Both the position numbers and the translations under genes were made by a program. DNA of 64,000 nucleotides, taken from contig NC_092044.1 of the NCBI RefSeq assembly GCF_003086295.3, forward strand, positions 69,941,213 through 70,005,212, given 5' to 3'. Below, one piece after another: positions 55,861 to 64,000 of the stretch. Every line of letters starts with the position of its first letter. The stretch's first letter is position 1. Source of the stretch: Arachis hypogaea. Its lineage: Eukaryota; Streptophyta; Magnoliopsida; Fabales; Fabaceae. The notes below the pieces were generated by a model, which saw nothing but the letters and a program-made list of their open reading frames with translations, had not been told where the DNA came from and did no database searches.

Positions 55861-56643
55861 TCTGTGTAATTCCTCTGCTGTATGTTCTGAATCTTCAATT
55901 CTCTGTATTATTGACTTGAGAAGACACAAATTAAAAATATTTTTGGATTTTTAATAATAGGGAAAAATCAAAATACAACAAGAATCAAATAACAATGCAT
56001 GCAAGACACCAAACTTAGCAGTTTGTATACTACTGACACTAATGAGAATGCATATGAGACACTTAAACACTCAAGTCAAGAGAATTCAAAGATCAGAGTA
56101 AGAAATCATCAAGAACATCTTGAAGATCACTAAGACACATGAATGAATGCATGCAATTGACACCAAACTTAACATGAGACTAGTGTCTCAACAAGAAACA
56201 TAGAATATTTTTTTGTTTTTATGATTTTGTAATTTTTTTGTGCTTTTTCGAAAATTAAGTGGAAAAAGAAAATAAAGGTATCAAAATTCTTAATGAGAAT
56301 TCCAGGAATCATGCAATGTTTAGTCTAAGACTCCGGTCCAGGAATTAGACATGGCTTCACAGCCAGCCAAGCTTTCAAAGAAAGCTTCGGTCCAAAACAC
56401 TAGACATGGCCAAAGGCCAGCCAAGCCTTAGTAGATCACTGCTCCAATAGCAAGATTGATAGAAATCAACAAGCTCTTGTGATGATAAGTTGAAACCTCG
56501 GTCCAATGAAATTAAACATGGCTTCACAGCCAGCCAGACTTCAACAAATCATCATGAAACTCTAGAATTCGTCTTTAAGAATTCCAAAAAAAAAATAACT
56601 AATCTAAGCAACAAGATGAACCGTCAGTTGTCCAAACTCAACA
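55861..56643 (-). other. Leader belonging to the internal LTR of TE-10
   Basis: No gene. Homologous to the leader at 60640-61079. CACCAAACTTA motifs at 56007-56017 and 56161-56171 repeat the polypurine-tract sequence. A TAGACATGGC...CAGCCA motif recurs near 56346, 56402 and 56512. Confidence 0.65.
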
Positions 56644-56662
56644 ATCCCCGGCAACGGCGCCA
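56644..56662 (-). other. Primer binding site of the internal LTR
   Basis: Plus strand ATCCCCGGCAACGGCGCCA, six bases from the LTR start at 56669. Confidence 0.92.
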
Positions 56663-56668
56663 AAAACT

Positions 56669-58319
56669 TGGTGGACGAAATTGTGATCACACAACTTCGC
56701 ACAACTAACCAGCAAGTGTACTGGGTCGTCCAAGTAATAAACCTTACGCAAGTAAGGGTCGATCCCACAGAGATTGTTGGTATGAAGCAAGCTATGGTCA
56801 CCTTGTAAATCTTAGTCAGGCAAACTCAAATGGGTATGGTGATATGCGAATAAAACATAAAGATAAAGATAGAGATACTTATGTAATTCATTGGTAGGAA
56901 TTTCAGATAAGCGTATGAAGATGCCTTCCCTTCCGTCTCTCTGCTTTCCTACTGTCTTCATCCAATCCTTCTTACTCCTTTCCATGGCAAGCTGTATGCA
57001 AGGGTTTCACCGTTGTCAGTGGCTACCTCCCATCCTCTCAGTGGAAATGTTCAACGCACCCTGTCACGGCACGGCTATCCATCTATCGGTTCTCAATCAG
57101 GCCGAAATAGAATCCAGTGATTCTTTTGCGTCTGTCACTAACGCCCCGCCCTCAGGAGTTTGAAGCTCGTCACAGTCATTCAATCATTGAATCCTACTCA
57201 GAATACCACAGACAAGGTTTAGACCTTCCGGATTCTCTTGAATGCCACCATCAGTTCTAGCTTATACCACGAAGACTCTGATCTCACGGAATGGCTGGCT
57301 CGGTTGTCAGGCGAGCGCTCGGTTGTCAGGCGATCAACCATGCGTCGTGTATCAGGAATCCAAGAGATATCCACCCAATCTAAGGTAGAACGGAGGTGGT
57401 TGTCAGGCACACGTTCATAGGTGAAAATGATGATCAGTGTCACGGATCATCACATTCATCAAGTTGAAGAACAAGTGATATCTTAGAACAAGAACAAGCG
57501 GAATTGAATAGAAGAACAATAGTAATTGCATTAATACTCGAGGTACAGCAGAGCTCCACACCTTAATCTATGGTGTGTAGAAACTCCACCGTTGAAAATA
57601 CATAAGAACAAGGTCTAGGCATGGCCGAATGGCCAGCCTCCCAAAGTGATCAAAAGATCTAAAGATCAAACGATTCCAAAGATCAAAAGATTAAAAATAC
57701 AATAGTAAAAGGTCCTACTTATAGAAAACTAGTAACCTAGGGTGTACAGAGATGAGTAAATGACATAAAAATCCACTTCCGGGCCCACTTGGTGTTTGCT
57801 TGGGCTGAGCATTGAAGCATTTTCGTGTAGAGACTCCTCTTGGAGTTAAACGCCAGCTTTGGTGCCAGTTTGGGCGTTTAACTCCCATTCTTGTGCCAGT
57901 TCCGGCGTTTAACGCTGGAATTCCTAAGGGTGACTTTGAACGCCGGTTTGGGCCATCAAATCTTGGGTAAAGTATGGACTATCATATATTGCTGGAAAGC
58001 CCAGGATGTCTACTTTCCAACGCCGTTGAGAGCGCGCCAATTGGGCTTCTGTAGCTCCAGAAAACCACTTCGAGTGCAGGGAGGTCAGAATCCAACAGCA
58101 TCTGCAGTCCTTTTTAGTCTCTGAATAAGATTTTTGCTCAGGTCCCTCAATTTCAGCCAGAAAATACCTAAAATCACAGAAAAACACACAAACTCATAGT
58201 AAAGTCCAGAAAAGTGAATTTTAACTAAAAACTAATAAAAATATACTAAAAACTAACTAGATCATACTAAAAACATACTAAAAACAATGCCAAAAAGCGT
58301 ACAAATTATCCGCTCATCA
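56669..58319 (-). repeat. Internal LTR of TE-10 (1651 bp, different subfamily)
   Basis: Same termini as the outer LTRs but clearly diverged: it lacks the ATCAATGTTGTACTCTTTATT block and carries its own palindromes, GGAGTTAAACGCC (57842-57854) with GGCGTTTAACTCC (57873-57885). No target duplication is visible around it; it starts directly at the end of the gag frame. Confidence 0.9.
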
Positions 58320-59558
58320 GAAACTTAAAGTGGCTTTTGACAGATCAGAGACTAAGTTTGCTAAATTAGAGGTGCTCTGTTCAGAATTTTCTGTCTGTTG
58401 CTGAGAAGATGATGGAAAAGGCTTGTTATTACTGAACCTATTTCTTCCACCATTGTTAAAGCCTTGTTGAGGCTTTTGTTGATCCTTCCATGAGAAATTT
58501 GGATGATTTCTCCATGATGAGTTATAGGTGTTTCCATAAGGTTTACCCATGTAATTAACCTCTGCCATTGCAGGGTTCTCAGGATCATAAGCTTCTTCAG
58601 AAGCTGCCTCTTTAGTACTGTTGGATGCATTTTGCCATCCATTCAGACTTTGAGAGATCATGTTGACTTGCTGAGTCAACACTTTGTTCTGAGCCAATAT
58701 GACATTCAGAGTATCAATTTCAAGAATTCCCTTCCTCTGAGGCGTCCCACTATTCACGGAATTCCTCTCAGAAGTGTACATGAATTGGTTATTTGCAACC
58801 ATGTCAATAAGTTCTTGAGCCTCTTCAGGCATTTTCTTTAGGTGAATAGATCCACCTGCAGAATAGTCCAATGACATCTTGGAAAATTCAGATAGACCAT
58901 AATAGAATATATCTAATATGGTCCATTCTGAAAACATGTCAGAAGGACACTTTTTGGTCATCTGCTTGTAGAGGGATTCACCATCTTTTTGCTTGAAGGT
59001 CTGAACATCCACTCTAAACTTGCTCAGCTTTTGAGGAGGAAAGAATTTATCCAAGAAGGCTGTGACCAGCTTATCCCAGGAATCCAGGCTATCTTTAGGT
59101 TGTGAGTCCAACCATGTTCTAGCTCTGTCTCTTACAGCAAAAGGAAAAAGCATGAGCCTGTAGACTCCAGGATCTACTCCATTTGTCTTAACAGTCTCAC
59201 AAATCTGTAAGAACTCAGTTAAAAACTGGTAAGGATCTTCAGATGGAAGTCCATAAAACTTGCAGTTCTGTTGCATTAAAGCAACTAGTTGAGGCTTAAG
59301 CTCAAAATTGTTGGCTCCAATGGCAGGAATGGAGATGCTTCTTCCATCAAATTTGGACGTTGGTTTTGTGAAGTCACCAAGCATTCTCCTTGCATTATTG
59401 TTGTTGGGTTCGGCTGCCATCTCCTTCTCTTGTTCGAAAATTTCAGAAAGGTTGCCTCTGGATTGTTGTAGTTTAGCTTCTCTTAGTTTCCTCTTTAGAG
59501 TCCTTTCAGGTTCTGGATCAGCTTCAACAAGAGTGTCTTTTTCCTTGTTCCTGCTCAT
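58320..59558 (-). pseudogene. TE-10 gag, truncated by the internal LTR
   Basis: The ATG at 59558 starts MSRNKEKDTLVEADPEPERT. The core has NNFELKPQLVALMQQNCKFY, LFPFAVRDRARTWLDSQPKD and FLDKFFPPQKLSKFRVDV, closely parallel to TE-6 gag. Where TE-6 has GETLYEAWERFKELTRKCP this copy has GESLYKQMTKKCP, so about six residues including the Trp are missing in frame. The later YNSSWRNHPNFSWKD motif is present. The frame is open for 413 codons and its stop TGA is the first three bases of the internal LTR. Protease and later domains are absent. Confidence 0.9.
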
Positions 59559-61079
59559 ATAGGGAAGAAGAGAACAAGAAAAGAAAGAGGAATCCTCTAT
59601 GTCAAAGTATAGAGATTCCTTTATGTTAGTAGAAAAAAAAGGGCAGAGTAGTGAAGAATAATGGGTAAGGATAGAGGTGGTGATCTGAGATTAAGAGAGA
59701 TGAAGAGAAGTGTTAGTGAATAAATAAATAAATAGATAGAAGGAGAGATATAGAATTTCAAAAATAATTTTGAAAAAGTGGTTAGTGATTTTCAAAAATT
59801 GAAGATAAGATATGACTAAAATTAAAATTTAAACAATTAAAAAGAATTTTTTTTAAAAAGAGGGAGGTATTTTCAAAAATTAGAGGGGAAAAAGTAGTTA
59901 GGTGGTTTTGAAAAAGATAAGAAACAAATAAAAAGTCAAATAGTTTGTTGAAAAAGATATTAAAATCAAATTTGAAAAGATAAGAAGATAAGAAGTTAGA
60001 TAAGATATTTTGAAATCAAATTTTTGAAAAAGATATGATAAGATATGTTTGAAAAAGATTTAATTTTTAAAATTAAAATTAATTACTTTACTAACAAGAA
60101 ACTACAAGATAAGATTCTAGAATTTAAAGATTGAACCTTCAAGAAAGTAACAAACTTCAAATTTTTTAATCAATCACATTAATTGTTAGTGTAATTTCAA
60201 AATTTTTGAAATAAAGATAAGGAAGATATTTTGAAAATATTTTGAAAAAGATTTTTAAAATTTTCGAAAAAAAGAAAAAAATGAAAAAGACATGATTTTT
60301 GAGAAAAGATTTTTGAAAAGATAAGATTTTTAAATTTGAAAATTTGACTTGACTTGTAAGAAACAACTAATTTTAAAAATTTTTGACTAAGTCAATTTCA
60401 AATTTTCGAAATTTTGAGAGAAAAAAGGAAAAGATATATTTTTTTTATTTTTAAATTTTTAATGATGAGAGAGAAAAATTAAAAACGTCATTTTTGTGTT
60501 TTTCTCTTTTCTTTATGGATCAAAACAAAGAATGCATGCAAGAACACTATGAATGTCAAGATGAACACCAAGAACACTATGAAGATCATGATGAACATCA
60601 AGAACATAATTTTGAAAGATTTTTGACGCAAAGAAAACATGCAAGACACCAACTTAGAAATCTTTAATGCATGGACTCTAACAAACAAAAAATGCATATG
60701 AAAAACAACAAACAACACAAAACAAGAAAACATCAAGATCAAACAAGAACACTTGTCAAGAACAACTTGAAGATCATGAAGAACACCATGAATGCATGAA
60801 TTTTCGAAAAATGCAAGAAAAATTTTTTAAAGCATGCAATTGATACCAAACTTAAAAGTTGACTCAAGACTTGAACAAGAAACACAAAGTATTTTCGATT
60901 TTTTTTTATGATTTTTTTTGTATTTTTATTGTTTTTTTTTTCGAAAATTATATTTTAAGAAAACGACAATAAAGAAAAATTTTTGAAAGATTTTTGAAAA
61001 CCTTTTTTGAAAAGAAAATAAAAAGAAAATTACCTAATCTGAGCAACAAGATGAACCGTCAGTTGTCCATACTCGAACA
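59559..61079 (-). other. TE-10 leader
   Basis: No gene. A long AT-rich leader with GATTTTGAAAA-type repeats (59760-60420) and GAACACTATGAA/GATCATGATGAACA-type repeats (60540-60600). Confidence 0.65.
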
Positions 61080-61098
61080 ATCCCCGGCAACGGCGCCA
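61080..61098 (-). other. TE-10 primer binding site (tRNA-Asp)
   Basis: Plus strand ATCCCCGGCAACGGCGCCA, six bases (AAAACT) from the 5' LTR. Confidence 0.93.
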
Positions 61099-61104
61099 AA
61101 AACT

Positions 61105-62768
61105 TGGTGGATGAAATTGTGATCATCAATGTTGTACTCTTTATTGTTGTATAGAATAATTATAATGGCTCTTTGCTATGTGTGGACACAACTCCGTTCA
61201 ACTAACCAGCAAGTGTACTGGGTCGTCCAAGTAATAAACCTTACGTGAGTAAGGGTCGATTCCACAGAGATTGTTGGTATGAAGCAAGCTATGGTCATCT
61301 TGTAAATCTCAGTCAGGCGGATAGTAATTGATTATGGATTTTCGAAAATTAATAAATAATAAACATAAAATAAACATAACATTACTCATGTAATCCAATG
61401 ATGGGGATTTCTGATAGGCATATGGAGATACTGTGCTCCTCCTGAATCTCTGCTTTCCTACTGCTTTTATCCAATTTTATCACTCCCTTCTTTGGCAAGC
61501 TGTATGTAGGGCATCACCATTGTCAATGGCTACATCCCATCCTCTCAGTGAAAAAGGTCCAAATGCTCTGTCGCAGCACGGCTAATCATCTGTCGGTTCT
61601 CAATCAGGTTGGAGTAGAATCCCTTGATTCTTTTGCGTCTGTCACTAACGCCCAGCCTTCAGGAGTTTGAAGCTCGTCACAGTCATTCAATTCCGGAATC
61701 CTACTCGGAATACCACAGACAAGGTTAGACCTTCCGGATTCCCATGAATGCTGCCATCAATTCTAGCTTATACCACGAAGATTCTGTTTAAGAAAACCAA
61801 GAGATATGCGCTCGGTCTAGGGTAGAACGGAAGTGGTTGTCAATCACGCGCGTTCATAGGTGAGAATGATGATGAGTGTCAAGGATCATCACATTCATCA
61901 AGTTGAAGTGCAACGAATATCTTAGAATAGGAATAATTCGAATTGGATAGAAAATAATAGTAATTGCATTGAAACTTGAGGTACAGCAGAGCTCCACACT
62001 CTTAATCTATGGTGTGTAGAAACTCCACCGTTGAAAATACATAAGTGAAAGGTTCAGGCATGGCTGAATGGCCAGCCCCCTAAAACGTGATCAATAGTCT
62101 CCTCAGATGAAGAATAAAATAAAACTGAGACCAAAGATGTCTAATACAATAGTAAATTATCCTATTTATACTAGACTAGCTACTAGGGTTTACATGAGTA
62201 AGTAATTGATGCATAAATCCACTTTCGGGGCCCACTTGGTGTGTGTTTGGGCTGAGCTTGATCTATCCACGAGCTGAGGCTTCTTTTGGAGTTGAACGCC
62301 AAGTAGTAACGTGTTTTGGGCGTTCAACTCTGGGTCGTGATGTGTTTCTGGCGTTTTACTCCAGACAACAACATGGAACTGGCGTTGAGCGCCAGTTTAC
62401 GTCGTCAATTCCCGAATAAAGTATGAACTATTATATATTGATGGAAATCTCTGGATGTCTACTTTCAAACGCCATTGAGAGCGCGCCATTTGGAGTTCTG
62501 TAGCTCTAGAAAATCCATTTCGAGTGCATGGAGGTCAGATTCCAACAGCATCAGCAGTCCTTTGTCAGCCTCCTATCAGAGTTTTGCTCAAGTCCCTCAA
62601 TTTCAGCCAGAAATTACCTGAAATCACAGAAAAATACACAAACTCATAGTAAAGTCCAAAAATGTGAATTTAACATAAAAACTAATGAGAACATCCCTAA
62701 AAGTAGCTTGACTTACTAAAAACTACCTAAAAACAATGCCAAAAAGCGTATAAATTATCCGCTCATCA
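61105..62768 (-). repeat. TE-10 5' LTR (1664 bp)
   Basis: Starts TGGTGGATGAAATTG and ends CGCTCATCA, followed by the AGCAC duplication. TATA box on the minus strand at 62161-62172. The palindrome pair starts at 62288, with one outer pair lost by a C to T change. Confidence 0.93.
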
Positions 62769-62773
62769 AGCAC

Positions 62774-63350
62774 AATGCTAGGCCAAGAAACAAGGGAAGG
62801 AAAAATTCTGCCCTGCCCTCCTCAAGAGCAATTTCGGGCTCCTCATGGAAAAATTCAAGGAAATTGTTCTCCAAGTGCCACCCATGGGTTTCGAACCCAA
62901 GCACATAAAGGGAAGGGAGTGGCGCAACAATAAAGGAAAATGAGCCACACTTGGCTAAAAGGCTACCACCAAGTTTCGAACACAAGATCTCTAGGAAGCC
63001 AAGCCTTAAGCGTGAATCATGTGCCAAGAAGAAAAAGCTCAGCATGCATTCAGCCAGGTTTCGAACTTGGGACCACACCCAAGAACAAGGAAAGCTTACG
63101 CTGCCCTGCCCTTGAGGAGGGCAGAGCAGCATTCCTTGGTGCATGGCACGCACAATTTGGCACGGCCAGGAGCTTGGGTGTGTGCAGCTTGGACGCACGG
63201 GCAGGGAAGTTTGGACGCACCATGACAACACTGCCCTGCTCTCCACAAGGGCAGGGCAGCATCCTGATGCCCCTCCCAAATTTGGCACACTAGTTGGATC
63301 CACATGCAAGGCTTCCCTGCTTTGCCCTCCACAAGAGCAGAGCAACCTCC
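62774..63350. repeat. Self-complementary array in TE-9 LTR, right part
   Basis: Inverted units: GCTGCCCTGCCC with GGGCAGAGCAGC (63100-63130, one mismatch) and CTGCCCTGC with GCAGGGCAG (63231-63239 and 63251-63259). Diverged copies lie at about 62809 and 63310. The array ends about 100 bp before the TATA box. Confidence 0.78.
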
Positions 63351-63450
63351 TGGGAGCAACATGGGCTGAATTTCACTCAAAAATCCAACTTAATTCACTT
63401 CTTCACCAAATCAAAAAGCCCACTAAAAATTCTTAGATCCAAAATAGAAA

Positions 63451-63464
63451 AGTGTATAAATAGG
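63451..63464 (+). promoter_or_regulatory. TE-9 TATA box
   Basis: AGTGTATAAATAGG. The same GTGTATAAATAGG core is the TATA box of the TE-6 LTR on the minus strand. Sequence from 63465 to the window end is T-rich untranslated leader or LTR with no gene visible. Confidence 0.75.
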
Positions 63465-64000
63465 TGTTAGTTAGGATTAGAAAGAGAGCTTACTTTCATT
63501 TTTAATTTTCATCCTTAGTCAACTTGAGAGCTCACTTCCCATTTTTCTATTTTCTGCAAAATTGGCTTGAGAATTGGAGGAGAGAATTCACTTCTTCTTC
63601 CTCTGATTGTTTTATTTTCTTTACTGGGTTTTGTTTGAGTCTTGAGTGTGAAGAATTGAGGAACTTCTGTCTCAATCTCCATTTAAGATCTCTTTGATTT
63701 TCCTACTGCATAATTGAGTTAAATTCCATTTCCTTTACTGCTGCAATCTTCAATTTCTTTTTAATTGCTTTGTGAACTTGGATCTAGGAAGGCAATTGAG
63801 ATCTAGACTCTGCTATCTAGTCCCTGGAGTCCTGAGATCTGATTTTCTCTTTTTGGTTCTTCTACTGAACCACTGCTACAATTGAATTTCCATTTGCTGT
63901 TTGAAGATCTAGTCAATTTCAATTCATCTCTTGCTTAGTTAGTTGTTGTAATTTAATTTCCCTTGCTTAAATTCTAAAATCCCAGTCCTCAAATCCCTTC

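Larger units (their letters stand above)
52441..62768 (-). mobile_element. TE-10: Athila-like non-autonomous element with a third, internal LTR
   Basis: Outer LTRs 52441-54105 and 61105-62768 are similar and are flanked by a perfect AGCAC duplication (52436-52440, 62769-62773). Minus-strand order: LTR, PBS, leader, gag (truncated), a different-subfamily LTR (56669-58319), a second PBS and leader, 3' region, LTR. No protease, RT or integrase is present. Confidence 0.92.
52011..64000 (+). mobile_element. TE-9: plus-strand LTR of another element, running off the window
   Basis: It begins TGATGACAAGTCATCA, itself a 7+7 inverted repeat, right after the TE-3 frame stops at 52010 (flank AATAC). TE-10 splits it at 52440/62774. 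The TATA box AGTGTATAAATAGG at 63451-63464 is on the plus strand, which fixes the orientation. The downstream sequence has no PBS, so the LTR end lies beyond 64000 and the LTR exceeds 1.6 kb. No coding sequence is visible. Confidence 0.78.

Noticed and set aside
62940..63380. Overlapping ORFs on both strands in the TE-9 LTR
   Set aside because: Produced by GC-rich inverted repeats, which keep both strands open; no motif.

Overview
The window looks like a gene-free, heterochromatin-type stretch of a legume nuclear genome, probably peanut (Arachis). That guess rests on plant Ty3/gypsy (Tat-like and Athila-like) proteins, tRNA-Asp-type primer binding sites and the GGCGTTTAACGCC-type palindromes I associate with Arachis LTRs; no database was searched. 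I see no host gene, tRNA or rRNA. Almost all of it is LTR retrotransposons nested inside one another, labelled TE-1 to TE-10 here.

Layout. 1-9263 is TE-1, a minus-strand Tat-like element with broken gag-PR-RT-RNaseH-aRNH-IN and, on the plus strand near its 3' LTR, a two-exon extra ORF. 9264-10600 is AT-rich with no gene. 10640-11553 is TE-2, the end of a related inverted element, cut by TE-3. TE-3 (plus strand, Tat-like, 11554-52010 and beyond) has its gag split at 12745/49110 by TE-4 and its pol stopped at 52010 by TE-9.

TE-4 (minus, 12746-49109) is a non-autonomous element. It holds a solo LTR (TE-5, 15309-16687) and a complete insertion (TE-6, 17539-28518). Its right LTR is cut by TE-7 (30159-48540), whose second LTR is cut by TE-8 (37063-47423). 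The deepest chain is TE-2 > TE-3 > TE-4 > TE-7 > TE-8. On the right, TE-9 (plus, 52011 to the window end) is an LTR interrupted by TE-10 (minus, 52441-62768), which carries a third, internal LTR.

How they work together. TE-4, TE-6, TE-7, TE-8 and TE-10 show no reverse transcriptase or integrase. They keep a gag or gag-like ORF and/or a second ORF, plus a tRNA-Asp PBS (TE-7 has lost it). They presumably used enzymes supplied in trans by autonomous relatives. Their strongest shared features are non-coding: (1) a hairpin 16-20 nt inside the 3' LTR, next to the polypurine tract, whose stem changes between families while pairing is kept; (2) a second covarying hairpin after the gag-like ORF; (3) family-specific arrays of palindromes upstream of the LTR TATA box, repeated inside the element in three families; (4) extra internal copies of the polypurine-tract motif. 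Several young insertions sit inside another element's palindrome array, next to GTGCAC/GCAC. These are the observations most worth pursuing.
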